DNA of 64,000 nucleotides from Planctomycetota bacterium (lineage in GTDB: Bacteria; Planctomycetota; Planctomycetia; Pirellulales; Pirellulaceae): contig JAPLNI010000050.1 of assembly GCA_026692865.1 (NCBI GenBank), positions 124,001-188,000 on the forward strand. The letters are read 5' to 3'. A program made the translations under genes and the position numbers. Below the pieces are notes generated by a model, which ran no database searches, was not told the origin of the DNA, and worked only from the letters and a program-made list of their open reading frames with translations. Shown here piece after piece: positions 27,078 through 36,413 of this stretch; position 1 is the first letter of the stretch; every line of letters begins with the position of its first letter.

Positions 27078-28529
27078 TTACTTTGCTGGTTCGGTTGGCG
27101 GTTTTGAAGCGGAAGCATCCGCTTTAGCTGTCAATTTCGATTCCGCTTTTTCAGCCTTGGGTGTGCTGTTTTCAACCGTAGGCTCGCGAGTCGCTTTCAC
27201 GGGAAAGCTATCACTGGTCATGAGGCCTCGATCGACGATCCAAGCGTTACGAAATCGAACTGGGCAGTCGTGATCTTGCAGGAGAGTGGGAAGCAAAGAT
27301 GGTTCCTCGGGCTTGCCGTGTCCGGTGCTGCTGGGAACATCGACATCATCTTGAACCTTCACACCGTTTAGCCAGCTAGAGATTTTCGCGTTGCGAATTT
27401 TTGTTTTATTAGCTGCCCAACGAGGTGCAGTGAAGCGGACGTCGTAGGTTTGCCACACAAGCGGCGGAAGACACATGTTTACGTCAGCAGGCTTGAACAA
27501 ATAGATGGCACCACAGCTGTTGTTAACGGCCTCTTGGGCGAACGAATCCAGGATCTGGCATTCGTATCGACTCATAATGTAGATGCCGCTGTTGCCTCTT
27601 CCTTGCCCTTCCTTTTTCGGCATGTAAGGGAGCATGAACTCCAGGTGCAAGTCGAAGTCTTGAATCATCGGCTTGAGGTCCGCACCTTCTTCGAGAAGGC
27701 CATCTTCGGTCATGGTCGCCTTTTGAAACTGCTCAGTTCCCGATCCATCAAAAAGTACGATCGCGTGCTCCGGTGGTTTCGCACCGAGGGTTGGGCTTTG
27801 ACGTTCAACGCGTGTCAATCGCCCGAGCGGTTTGCCTGTCTTGTCGACCAAATTACAACCATCTTTATCAACAAAGATCGCCCAAGGGCCACCTGAGAGG
27901 ACCAAGAAATCTCCCGATCGACGTCCAATTAGCTTCATCGGCTTAGGGCGATGAGCCTTCTCACCAGGCAATCCGCCGTAGAAAGATAGCCCTTCAAAAT
28001 TTTCGCCGCCAACGACGCGCAATTGCAGACCCAGAACCTTCGATTCAGGGGTAGGCTTCGCGAGCGCGGCGTCTTTTGCTTCGCCAACAGAGTTGTCTTT
28101 CGAGCTATCAACCGGAGCGACAGGTGCGGGGACGATTACCTCACCGATGAACTCGCCTTGTAAAGTGTATGACAAGTCATCCGATGGTGGCTGCGTGTAA
28201 ACCGAATCCAGGTCTTTAACTTTCTCGACTGAAGGTTTCTCGACAGAGTTCTTTTCGACGACGATTTTCGCGATTGTGGGTTTCTCGGTTGAAGCTTTTT
28301 CAACAGCGACCTTTTCGACTGCGGTTTTCTCGGATGCAGCTTTTTCAATTGAGGCTTTTTCCACAACAGTTTTTTCGACTAAAGTTTTTTCGATAGCTTT
28401 GCTCGCATCTTGTGCTAAGCCGACGCTTGGAGCCGCAACAGCCAGGGACGAGCAGATCACAAACAGAGCAGGCCGAGTCATTCTGCTGAAACGAAAAAAC
28501 GGCTGTAGAAATCGAAGTTGCATAAACAT
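27078..28529 (-). CDS. Exported DUF1080 (3-keto-disaccharide hydrolase-like) protein with Val-Glu-Lys repeats
   Basis: The protein has a signal peptide (RPALFVICSSLAVAAPSVGLAQ) and then a roughly 60-residue run of degenerate hexapeptides of the type VEKxxx (VEKTVVEKASIEKAASEK and so on), probably an extended or coiled spacer. The C-terminal half is a DUF1080 domain with IVLFDGSGTEQFQ, DLHLEFMLPYMPKKEGQGRG, NSGIYIMSRYECQILDSF and a YDVRFTAPRW strand, a concanavalin-like fold found in many planctomycete sugar-active proteins. The exact start is uncertain: ATG at 28529, 28523 or 28481 are possible and none has a good ribosome site. Confidence 0.85.
   Translation of the reverse strand: MFMQLRFLQPFFRFSRMTRPALFVICSSLAVAAPSVGLAQDASKAIEKTLVEKTVVEKASIEKAASEKTAVEKVAVEKASTEKPTIAKIVVEKNSVEKPSVEKVKDLDSVYTQPPSDDLSYTLQGEFIGEVIVPAPVAPVDSSKDNSVGEAKDAALAKPTPESKVLGLQLRVVGGENFEGLSFYGGLPGEKAHRPKPMKLIGRRSGDFLVLSGGPWAIFVDKDGCNLVDKTGKPLGRLTRVERQSPTLGAKPPEHAIVLFDGSGTEQFQKATMTEDGLLEEGADLKPMIQDFDLHLEFMLPYMPKKEGQGRGNSGIYIMSRYECQILDSFAQEAVNNSCGAIYLFKPADVNMCLPPLVWQTYDVRFTAPRWAANKTKIRNAKISSWLNGVKVQDDVDVPSSTGHGKPEEPSLLPTLLQDHDCPVRFRNAWIVDRGLMTSDSFPVKATREPTVENSTPKAEKAESKLTAKADASASKPPTEPAK
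28215..28405. repeat. Degenerate in-frame 18-bp repeats encoding VEKxxx units
   Basis: Within the DUF1080 gene about ten units of 18 bases, each with a TTTTTCGAC- or TTTCTCGAC-like word on the plus strand, encode (V/I/S)EK(x)3 hexapeptides. Repeat number may vary between strains. Confidence 0.7.
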
Positions 28530-28877
28530 AGAGGCGAGTGCCAAAAAGGGAGGATTTGCGACCAGAACACTGAAAACGGCAGCGACATATCCTGGCTACT
28601 GCAGCTGGGAGCCGCGACCGTGAAACCACTACGAATCTCACCTAATCTTAGTTCCACTTCGCCCCATTTACCACTGAGTTGACTTGGATTCCCAGAATAG
28701 AAAAGCCGCAAATCAGGAGAAATTCATATCGGGAAAATACGTTCCGACAGCGTCCGAGTCTAAATACGCTCAATAAAATGGAGTTGAGTCTTAGGCAGGG
28801 GGGCTTCGCCTCAATTCGCCATGTCGCACTGCAGGCCACTGCCAATGGTTCAGGAAAATAAATTTTTTATTCAGTTC
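28530..28877. other. Intergenic region, nothing firm
   Basis: Short open frames here lack family resemblance. Near 28852 a TTCAGGAAAATAAATTTTTT segment resembles the short repeats at 13172 and 13304. Confidence 0.4.
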
Positions 28878-30527
28878 CTAGCGAATAACGGAGCCATCTC
28901 CGAGCGAGGAAGGGGAGCTGGAGAGTTGTGCTGTTTGTTTGGGGGCTTCCAGCATTTGCATCAGAGCGGGTGAAGGGTTGGGAATTGAAATCGTTCTTTC
29001 GTGCCCAGACGCGTCGCGAATTGTTGCGGTAATGCTGGAGGTCGCGACGAGCGATGCGGAGGCCGCTGCGATTGCTGAAGCATTGCTTCTCGCTAGTTGA
29101 GCTGCCTGGTCGACCGTTTGTTGCCAATCCTGTGTGTTTCGGTCGCTTCGTGATTGCGAGCGAGGGTCGCGTCGCATTTGGTCAGGAAAAAGATTTTCGC
29201 TCGCTACGGTTCCCGTTTGCGGATTTGCTGGCGCTAGGTTCGGGGTAGGTTGCCCGCCGCGAGCAATCAGATTGTTTGCGAGGTTGTTTGTCGGCGTGTC
29301 GTTAGCTGGACTCGGTTCAGAATAGAGTCGCGTCAGTCCTAATCTTGCAAGTTGCGAGTAGACGACTTCCGGTCCGCTATAGAGTCCTTCATCTAGCTCC
29401 TTGTCAGCCGCATAGCAAACGCCGATCAGTTGACCCGCTTGATTGAATAAGCCTCCTCCACTGCGACCTTGAACGGGTGCCTTTGCTACTTCGACGTTAG
29501 AGGGGCCTAAATACCGATTGAGTTTCGTGATATGCGAATCGCGTCTCGTTGGATCTGCACCACCATCGCAACCGAAGCTTGCAACTGATTCACCCTCGCG
29601 CAGAGCTGTTCCACGTGGCAGAAGTCTTGCGACGGAGACATCGACTCCTACTTTGAAAGATAGCAGTCCAATATCTGTTTCGTCGCACTGGTAATCGATT
29701 ACGGTGCCAGCGAATTGACCAAGTTGACCATTGACTGGTGCTTCAACAATGATCCGCGTCGTCGGTTTCAGGTCTCGGAAAAGATGTCCGCAGGTGATAA
29801 CAAGCACCTCGCCGTTGACTTGATCGATCATCGTCCCAGTGCCATAGGCCATGCTGCTTTCGTCTTCGGTCTTGATTCGAACTGTAGTCGACAGTGGGTC
29901 CACTGGCGGTCTTGTGGCTTCTTGGCTCAGGGGTGCTGTTGGGCTCAGGGCTGTTGAGCTGGATGTTTGATTGTTCGTCTTGTTGATCGCTCTGATGTTG
30001 CTTTGACTGCTACTGGTCGATGGAGAAGCATTTTGGGAAGCGAAGGTAGCGTTAGGGCGATCTAGCTGGGATTGATTTTGCTGAGATTGATTAAGCTGAG
30101 AATCATCAGGATTGGCTTCCAGCATGGGAAATGGTTCAAGCGTTGAAGTTGCCATGTCGAACGGTTTTGCTTCGGGTTGAGAAGCTGGCGCCGAGCGAAT
30201 TGCGGCGGGTCGACTGTCAATTGAAAGAAGTTTTGCGAGTTCCGGATAAGTGTGAACGCCGGTGATGCGATCTGTTTCGCGACCATTCTTTAAAATCAAT
30301 AGTGTTGGAAGGTGGCTAACTTTCATCCGCTGGACAATCGATTTTTCCAGGTCCACATCGACGTTGCGAATAACCCAGCCTTGTTGTGCGAGCTGTTCGA
30401 TGGCCGGTTGCATCTCCTTGCAGGGTTCGCACCATCTTGCGGTAAACTGCATGACTACGAAATCGGATGGCTTGCCCGAGGTGATCCCCAGGAGCAGAAC
30501 GGTTGCGATAGAACTTAGAAATGACAT
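28878..30527 (-). CDS. Exported thioredoxin-trypsin-like protease fusion
   Basis: From ATG 30527 (MSFLSSIATVLLLGITSG, GGAGG 11 bases upstream) the protein has a short signal peptide and about 549 residues. Residues 20-110 are a thioredoxin domain with the redox motif W-C-E-P-C-K and the cis-Pro segment HLPTLLILKNG. A Ser/Gln/Asn-rich linker follows to about 205. A chymotrypsin-fold domain follows with GTGTMID, His in ITCGHLFRD, Asp in CDETDIGLLSF and Ser in QGRSGGGLFN, so the triad looks complete. The last 150 residues are rich in Asn, Gln, Ser and Ala. It likely acts outside the cytoplasm; a disulfide-sensing protease is inference. Confidence 0.85.
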   Translation of the reverse strand: MSFLSSIATVLLLGITSGKPSDFVVMQFTARWCEPCKEMQPAIEQLAQQGWVIRNVDVDLEKSIVQRMKVSHLPTLLILKNGRETDRITGVHTYPELAKLLSIDSRPAAIRSAPASQPEAKPFDMATSTLEPFPMLEANPDDSQLNQSQQNQSQLDRPNATFASQNASPSTSSSQSNIRAINKTNNQTSSSTALSPTAPLSQEATRPPVDPLSTTVRIKTEDESSMAYGTGTMIDQVNGEVLVITCGHLFRDLKPTTRIIVEAPVNGQLGQFAGTVIDYQCDETDIGLLSFKVGVDVSVARLLPRGTALREGESVASFGCDGGADPTRRDSHITKLNRYLGPSNVEVAKAPVQGRSGGGLFNQAGQLIGVCYAADKELDEGLYSGPEVVYSQLARLGLTRLYSEPSPANDTPTNNLANNLIARGGQPTPNLAPANPQTGTVASENLFPDQMRRDPRSQSRSDRNTQDWQQTVDQAAQLARSNASAIAAASASLVATSSITATIRDASGHERTISIPNPSPALMQMLEAPKQTAQLSSSPSSLGDGSVIR

Positions 30528-30635
30528 GACAAGCGGATCCTCCATGATCCGGTTATGATAGAACGACAGACGGAGCGGAGTTTCTCTTTTGAGCCCACTT
30601 TGTCACAAGATCAAACTTGAGCCAAACTGAAGAGA

Positions 30636-31571
30636 ATGTCCAAAAAAGAAATGACCTTGACGCAAGCCTGGGAAGTCAAAACAACTCTTCCCAACGAAAC
30701 TGCTGCCAATGCAATGGCCAAAGATTTAGTCGAATCCAAACTCGCTGCCTGCGTGCAAATTGCTGGTCCGGTTCGGAGTGTCTATCACTGGGAAAACGTT
30801 GTGCAAAGCGAGCTTGAATGGACCCTTGCGATCAAGACGCTTGAAAGTAAACTCGATTTGTGCAGAGCTCGAATAGCCCAACTTCACACGTACAAAGTCC
30901 CCGAGATTCTTGCCAATCCCATACATAAACTGAGCGACGACTATCAGCAATGGCTTCACGATGAGCTCTCGGAAGCGAGTCTCTCAGATGATGAACCCGA
31001 TACTGAAGCCGATGTAGATCTAGATCTAATTCATATGCAGCAAGAGCCATGGCATCTTCAGATTCAAGCGATGGGAAGTGGTGCCCAGAAGCATGGTACC
31101 GTTGTCTTGCGAGGCCTCCCGCAACACAAGTTGTTCACGTTCGAACAGTGGTCACAGCCGAACGGCCCAAGTCCGCTACGCATCAGTTTCGAAGCCATCG
31201 CGGACCAGCTCACGCCATGGCCGGGGATGTACTTCGAAATGGACGGATCCTTTGTTTGGGTTTCAACGGAACGGGACCCGGCAGGTGTGGCACGCTGGCA
31301 GCTTGACGGAATGATTTACGATCGTGCTGGAACGGTCCAATATGTCGAACTCAAAGGTCGTTGCGACCGTAATGCTTGGACCAAATTAGTTTCCGTTTTA
31401 AATCCGAATGAACCGATCGCACCCTCCGAAGATTACCTTCAAGCAACGGATTCAGCGATGACAACGGTAGGCCGAGATCTTGCCCCAGATTTACACGCCC
31501 CGCTTTTGGTTCATCTAATTCAAGTATCCGCTTGGGTTCTCGAAACTGAATTTAGGAAAACGCTCTCATGA
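30636..31571 (+). CDS. CutA-like protein with an unknown C-terminal domain
   Basis: Residues 8-112 form a CutA1 domain: WEVKTTLPNETAANAMAKDL, SKLAACVQIAGPVRSVYHWE, EWTLAIKT and HTYKVPEILANPI. CutA is a trimeric protein of about 105-110 residues, historically linked to divalent cation tolerance. Here an acidic linker (about 113-130) joins it to a C-terminal domain of about 180 residues (WHLQIQAMGSGAQKHGTVVL to LIQVSAWVLETEFRK) that I do not recognise. The stop overlaps the start of the PQQ propeller gene (ATGA), so the two are coupled. Confidence 0.82.
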   Translation: MSKKEMTLTQAWEVKTTLPNETAANAMAKDLVESKLAACVQIAGPVRSVYHWENVVQSELEWTLAIKTLESKLDLCRARIAQLHTYKVPEILANPIHKLSDDYQQWLHDELSEASLSDDEPDTEADVDLDLIHMQQEPWHLQIQAMGSGAQKHGTVVLRGLPQHKLFTFEQWSQPNGPSPLRISFEAIADQLTPWPGMYFEMDGSFVWVSTERDPAGVARWQLDGMIYDRAGTVQYVELKGRCDRNAWTKLVSVLNPNEPIAPSEDYLQATDSAMTTVGRDLAPDLHAPLLVHLIQVSAWVLETEFRKTLS

Positions 31572-32707
31572 TGATTAGTATGAATAAACTGCTTGCTCAA
31601 TTTTTTACAATTGCCGTCGCATGCGCATTCTTATTTTCTGCTAACGCGACGGATGCGTCGGATGCAAACTCCTGGCCAGTCTCGCGTGGAAATGCTGCTT
31701 CGCAAGGTACTAGCGAATCAAAGATGCCAGACAAACCGCGGTTGCTGTGGACTTTCTCGGAGCCGTCGACCTCTTTCGAAGCTACTCCTGCAATCACCAA
31801 CGGACACGTCTTTATAGGTGACTTGGACGGTGGAGCCTATGCGTTGGAGCTTGAAACGGGCAAACTAATTTGGCGCAAAAAGTTCGACGACGGTTTCTCT
31901 GCATCACCCGCTTACAAAGATGGTCATGTTGTAATGGGTGACTATGAGGGGCTGGTACGTTGCCTGGATGCGATGACCGGAGAGACGCGTTGGGAATTTA
32001 GCACCGATGCTCAAATTGACGGGGGAGCAAACTTTTATGGCGAGCTGGTGCTAATCACAAGCGAGGACGGTGGACTTTACGCGATCAATCTCAAATCGGG
32101 CGAGCTTGTCTGGAAGTTTGCGACAAGTGATCAATTGCGAGTCGCTCCAACGATCGCCGGCAATAAAACTTTTCTAGGAGGTTGCGATGGGAAGTTGCAT
32201 GTCATTGACTTGGATACAGGCAAAGAAATTGGTGACGGGTTTCCGCTACAAAGTCCTACGGGTTCGACTCCAGCAGTTGCGGGCGACTACGTGTTCGCTC
32301 CGACGCATTCGGGAAACGTCTTTGCTATAAATCATGCGACGCTTCAGCAAGAGTGGCTATTTTCCGACGCTCAGCGTTCACAAGAAATTCGATCGTCACC
32401 AGCAATCAGCGACGGTAAGCTTTTTATTACGACTCGCAACAAACGTCTTCTGGCGATCGATAGCAAGACTGGAAAACTTGCTTGGGAGTATGTCTTCAAG
32501 AAGCGTTCGGAAGCCTCGCCGGTTGTCTGTGATGATCGCGTGTGGGTCGGTTCAGGCGACGGGCGGCTTGTGTCGCTCAAACTGGCAACAGGCGAAGAGC
32601 TTTGGCAAAGCGAACAGACAGGAGCCTTCAACGCTTCTGCAGCAATTGCCGGCGGAAAGTTGGTTATCGCGAATGACAAAGGAAGCGTATACTGCTTCGG
32701 AGAGTAA
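31568..32707 (+). CDS. Exported PQQ-type beta-propeller protein (BamB-like)
   Basis: The 379-residue protein has a signal peptide (LLAQFFTIAVACAFLFSANA) and then six to eight propeller blades, each with the pattern G-x-x-YALxxxTGxxxW (for example GAYALELETGKLIWRKKF and LVRCLDAMTGETRWEF). BamB-like propellers act as outer-membrane assembly scaffolds or in exported enzymes; no catalytic residues can be assigned. ATG 31568 overlaps the CutA-fusion stop; ATG 31571 and 31580 are alternatives. Confidence 0.87.
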   Translation: MMISMNKLLAQFFTIAVACAFLFSANATDASDANSWPVSRGNAASQGTSESKMPDKPRLLWTFSEPSTSFEATPAITNGHVFIGDLDGGAYALELETGKLIWRKKFDDGFSASPAYKDGHVVMGDYEGLVRCLDAMTGETRWEFSTDAQIDGGANFYGELVLITSEDGGLYAINLKSGELVWKFATSDQLRVAPTIAGNKTFLGGCDGKLHVIDLDTGKEIGDGFPLQSPTGSTPAVAGDYVFAPTHSGNVFAINHATLQQEWLFSDAQRSQEIRSSPAISDGKLFITTRNKRLLAIDSKTGKLAWEYVFKKRSEASPVVCDDRVWVGSGDGRLVSLKLATGEELWQSEQTGAFNASAAIAGGKLVIANDKGSVYCFGE

Positions 32708-32724
32708 TCGCCCCTGCCGTTGCG

Positions 32725-34152
32725 ATGACAATGGAAACGAGCACCGAAAAATTTCTAAGAGCCTCGACAATGACCAGCCTGCCTACGACTAACATAACAT
32801 CTGATACGCCGTCTCTTTCCTCGGCGACACAGTCAGGCCATTCCACCAAGACCGAAGTTGGAAGTTACTTTATCTCCAACTATCCACCCTATTCGCAGTG
32901 GAATCGCGATAGCCTGCCAGCGATCAACGCTGCGATGGATGCTCCGCCAAAAGGGGAAACGCCACAGGACACACCACTGGGGCTTTACTTGCATATTCCG
33001 TATTGCCGGAAGCGATGCAAGTTTTGTTACTTCAAAGTATTTACCGACGTGAACGCGCAGGAGATTGAACGCTACGTGTCGACACTGTCGCATGAGATTG
33101 AGATACTCTCTCGGAAAGCGATCATGGGTGAGCGTCCGTTTCGATTTGTTTATTTCGGTGGCGGCACACCAAGCTTTCTATCGCCAAAACAATTGACCAG
33201 TTTAGTCGATCGACTTCGAGCCAATATCTCTTGGGATAAGGCGGAAGAAGTTACGTTCGAATGTGAGCCCGGTACGTTAAGCGAATCAAAAATTCACACG
33301 CTGCGTGAACTGGGGGTAACTAGGTTGAGTCTTGGCATCGAGAGTTTCAGCGATGCGATACTAGAAGAAAATGGTCGTGCGCATCTTTCCAAAGAGGTCT
33401 ATCGAGCTTGGGAATGGATTGTCGCTGCGGGATTTCCAAACGTAAACATCGATTTGATTTCTGGGATGGTCGGTGAGAACTGGGAGAACTGGCGTGAAAA
33501 CATTCGTAAGACGATTGAGCTGTCACCGGAAAGTGTGACCATCTATCAAATGGAACTCCCGTTCAACACCGTGTATTCAAAGGATTTACTCGGGAACACC
33601 AAGGAATCACCCGTCGCGGATTGGCCAACCAAACGTGCTTGGGTTCAATACGCTTTTGAAGAGTTCCAAACGGCTGGCTACTCCATCAGTAGTGCTTACA
33701 CAGTTGTCAAAGATAAGAGCAAAGTCAGCTTCAGCTATCGCGACAACCTGTGGCGTGGCAGCGACCTTCTGGCAACCGGGATCGCGAGCTTCGGTCATGC
33801 ATCCGGAATTCACTACCAGAATAGCCACGAGATGGCGGACTATTTGAAGACTGTCGGTGAAGAACATCGCTTACCGATCACGCGAGCTTATGAACCATCG
33901 CAAAACCAAAAATTGATTCGCGAAATGATTCTTCAATTGAAGCGTGGCTATCTTGATGTTGAATACTTTCAGACGAAATTCGACACCGATATCGTTAGCC
34001 AATGGAAGACAACTTGGGAGCAATACGAAAGCGAAGGCTTCGTAAAATACACATCCAGCAGAATCGAACTGACCATGGATGGCTTGCTACGAGTCGACGC
34101 GTTGCTTCCGGCATTCTTCGAATCCGAACATCAGAACGTCCGTTATACGTAA
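32725..34152 (+). CDS. Radical SAM protein of the HemN/HemW (coproporphyrinogen oxidase-like) family
   Basis: The protein of up to 475 residues carries the radical SAM cluster motif in LHIPYCRKRCKFCYFKVF (C-x3-C-x2-C), followed by FVYFGGGTPSFLSPKQL, TFECEPGTL, VTRLSLGIESFSD and a C-terminal HemN-like region (LIREMILQLKRG). The family includes the oxygen-independent coproporphyrinogen III oxidase HemN and the heme chaperone HemW. The motif after the cluster is YFK rather than the C-G-C of HemN, so decarboxylase activity is doubtful. The first 45 residues are Ser/Thr-rich; the start could be ATG 32770. It follows the PQQ propeller gene by 17 bases. Confidence 0.82.
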   Translation: MTMETSTEKFLRASTMTSLPTTNITSDTPSLSSATQSGHSTKTEVGSYFISNYPPYSQWNRDSLPAINAAMDAPPKGETPQDTPLGLYLHIPYCRKRCKFCYFKVFTDVNAQEIERYVSTLSHEIEILSRKAIMGERPFRFVYFGGGTPSFLSPKQLTSLVDRLRANISWDKAEEVTFECEPGTLSESKIHTLRELGVTRLSLGIESFSDAILEENGRAHLSKEVYRAWEWIVAAGFPNVNIDLISGMVGENWENWRENIRKTIELSPESVTIYQMELPFNTVYSKDLLGNTKESPVADWPTKRAWVQYAFEEFQTAGYSISSAYTVVKDKSKVSFSYRDNLWRGSDLLATGIASFGHASGIHYQNSHEMADYLKTVGEEHRLPITRAYEPSQNQKLIREMILQLKRGYLDVEYFQTKFDTDIVSQWKTTWEQYESEGFVKYTSSRIELTMDGLLRVDALLPAFFESEHQNVRYT

Positions 34153-34218
34153 CGCATAGCGTAAGTTGGCTTACGAGCACTCGCTTCAACTATCTGAGTA
34201 CTTCCGAGTAAACCGGAG

Positions 34219-34608
34219 TTACTTGGCGTTGCTTTCGGAGCCGTCTTCGCTTTCGTCTCTCTTGTGCGGGCCGACCAAGTTGTCGATCAATTCTTCGATT
34301 TCGTCGCGATCGATTTCCATTTTCGCGGCAGCTAATGAAAACAGCCGCTTTTCAACATCGCTCAGCGAGCCATCGGCGGCCATTACTCGAATGAGATCCG
34401 ACAAAATAGCGATCTGTTCTGCATGCTCGGTAGGCAGTTTCATAACCGCCTGGCTGCTCAAGGCAAATTCTAGCGCTTTCTCCATGTCTTTTTCGCCGAG
34501 ACCAAGCTGCGCACAACGATCAACTAACAAAGCAATCTCGCGCTCCGTCAGTGATCCATCAGCCGATGCCATGATGACTAGATTTTTCAAATGGTCTAAT
34601 TGTTTCAT
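34219..34608 (-). CDS. TerB-like helical protein
   Basis: This 129-residue acidic protein has two similar halves with the TerB pattern ASADGSLTEREIALL and MAADGSLSDVEKRLF, both containing A-D-G-x-(L)-x-x-x-E. TerB-like domains are all-helical and bind metal in some proteins; many are not linked to tellurite. The start overlaps the stop of truD by four bases, so it is the last gene of that unit. Its role beside a tRNA-modifying enzyme is unknown. Confidence 0.83.
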   Translation of the reverse strand: MKQLDHLKNLVIMASADGSLTEREIALLVDRCAQLGLGEKDMEKALEFALSSQAVMKLPTEHAEQIAILSDLIRVMAADGSLSDVEKRLFSLAAAKMEIDRDEIEELIDNLVGPHKRDESEDGSESNAK

Positions 34609-35870
34609 GTTGATTCGTTATCTTCGTGAGTCGAATTTGTATCTGGGTCCATTGATTCCTCCGGAAGCAATGCGTCCTCGTCATCTGATGAATCTTGATT
34701 CGTCAGATACTTTACTATCATAGTAGCATACGCACCACGCGGAAGAGAGAAATGAAGATCGAGGCGGCTTCTAGGCGAGTTTGCGGAACTGCTTTGCTCG
34801 TCTTCTTGGAACGAATGTTGGATATCTTTGATCTCTAGCCATACGGTTCGTTCGCCTCTGGAGAAGAAAGTGTCGCGAGGAAACTTCAATCGAATTTGAT
34901 GAGGCTCCATTTGGAGATCTTGCAAGATTGGCAGCAAGTATTCGACTGTATCCTCGGGGTATGATTTCTGACGTGCTGAGGGAAGTGGAAGGCTCCAGTT
35001 GGAGAGCTGAATGTTTGCGTTTTCCTGCTTGAACGAAGCATTAGGAACAATTAGATCGCCGCACAAACTATGAATGGTCGTCCGCTGATCGCTTCGTATT
35101 TTCGCTTCAAGAATATTGCTTACCCATCGATTCCAAAGGTAGCTTTGAAATGCCGCAAGGTAGATACTTCGAAGGTCAGGCCTCAGCAATGCGATGGCTC
35201 GTTTAAAGTTTGTCGGATGATCGCACAGGAATGTTACGATACTACGACGATGGGAACGGTCGAGTCGATCTTTGCAGACTATCCATTGATTCCAACAATC
35301 GCGAAGAATCTGCTTTTGTTCTTTTTCGCGAGGCCTATCGTGCACGTTCGGTTCAGCGATCGCGAGATATAAGGCTCGTTCGTAGTCGCCCATGCACCAT
35401 GGCTGAGCAATAAACTGATTCGATATTCCAAGCGAACCAAATCTTTGGTCATCGAAATAGTTGATGATGCCGCCACTGGCGAGATTCTTGAGCCGTTCGG
35501 TTGCGAGCTGGACCGTTTCGGGGTTCAAACCACGAAGCGTTATCTCAAATCGATTGGCAACAATATCCTTAGCAACAAAGTGGCGATTGGCTTGCCCGAG
35601 ATAGGTGAGCAAAAACGATCGGTCCTCCAGATTTCGTTGCGGACCACGATAAATCGTCACGTGCTGTGTTGTTTGAGCATGACGATCTTTCAATCCACCA
35701 TGTTGAACAGCATCGCGAGGAAGATTCCAAGTCGACGAGATGGCTTGAGCTACCTCTGGAGTTCCTAATCCACTTTTCTCCAGCCGATAGAACGCAAACG
35801 AACCACCTGTGACTTGGAAATCGGTAAGTTCGTCGACAACAAAGTCTTCGGGTTGGCTTTTAAGTTTCAT
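34605..35870 (-). CDS. truD: tRNA pseudouridine(13) synthase TruD
   Basis: The protein of about 421 residues is TruD: FVVDELTDFQVTGGSFAFYR at the N-terminus, the catalytic Asp in QHGGLKDRHAQTTQ, and GIINYFDDQRFGSLG. A central insertion domain (about 150-280) is usual for the family. It makes pseudouridine at position 13 of some tRNAs. ATG 35870 is used rather than a TTG six bases upstream. The acidic C-terminal tail (DSSDDEDALLPEESMDPD) is unusual. Confidence 0.94.
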   Translation of the reverse strand: MKLKSQPEDFVVDELTDFQVTGGSFAFYRLEKSGLGTPEVAQAISSTWNLPRDAVQHGGLKDRHAQTTQHVTIYRGPQRNLEDRSFLLTYLGQANRHFVAKDIVANRFEITLRGLNPETVQLATERLKNLASGGIINYFDDQRFGSLGISNQFIAQPWCMGDYERALYLAIAEPNVHDRPREKEQKQILRDCWNQWIVCKDRLDRSHRRSIVTFLCDHPTNFKRAIALLRPDLRSIYLAAFQSYLWNRWVSNILEAKIRSDQRTTIHSLCGDLIVPNASFKQENANIQLSNWSLPLPSARQKSYPEDTVEYLLPILQDLQMEPHQIRLKFPRDTFFSRGERTVWLEIKDIQHSFQEDEQSSSANSPRSRLDLHFSLPRGAYATMIVKYLTNQDSSDDEDALLPEESMDPDTNSTHEDNEST

Positions 35871-36023
35871 TAGCAAGCGAATAGGTAAGCGGAAGCGTGT
35901 AGAGCTGAAGGAGTACGGCTGAAGGTAAAAATTGCTTCGTGTCGGGATCGCTTGGTGGTTGCGACCGCGATCGTTGGGTTGCAGTCGGCGGATGAATTAG
36001 CGGATAAATTAATTGGGAGGCGA

Positions 36024-36413
36024 CTAGTACACGTCCTTGGGGTCCACCAGGCGTTCGGCAATGATTTTAAGATTTCCGTCTTCGTACTTTCGGAAAAAGC
36101 AGCTTGCGTAACCTTCATGGCAAGCGGCTCCGGTTTGGTTGACGCTGAGTAGGATCGTGTCCTGATCACAGTCCAGGAAAATATCGACGACCTTCTGTCG
36201 ATGGCCGCTTTCTTCTCCTTTTCGCCAAAGTCGTTTTCGGCTTCGTGAATAGTAGGTAGCAAAACCAGTCTCGACGGTTTCTTGAAACGCTTCGGCATTC
36301 ATCCAAGCGACCATCAGTACCGATTTGGTCGAAGCATCTTGGGCAATCGCTACAAGTAGCCCGTCGACCCCTCGTTGGAAGGCTGGTTGATTAGTGGAGT
36401 CTGACGAATTCAT
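36024..36413 (-). CDS. hisI: Phosphoribosyl-AMP cyclohydrolase
   Basis: The 129-residue protein is His[40 protein letters not shown], then the metal ligands in [21 protein letters not shown] and GYASCFFRK. It opens the purine ring of phosphoribosyl-AMP in histidine synthesis. It lacks the HisE domain that is fused in enterobacteria. It lies 153 bases upstream of truD on the same strand, perhaps in the same unit. Confidence 0.95.
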   Translation of the reverse strand: MNSSDSTNQPAFQRGVDGLLVAIAQDASTKSVLMVAWMNAEAFQETVETGFATYYSRSRKRLWRKGEESGHRQKVVDIFLDCDQDTILLSVNQTGAACHEGYASCFFRKYEDGNLKIIAERLVDPKDVY

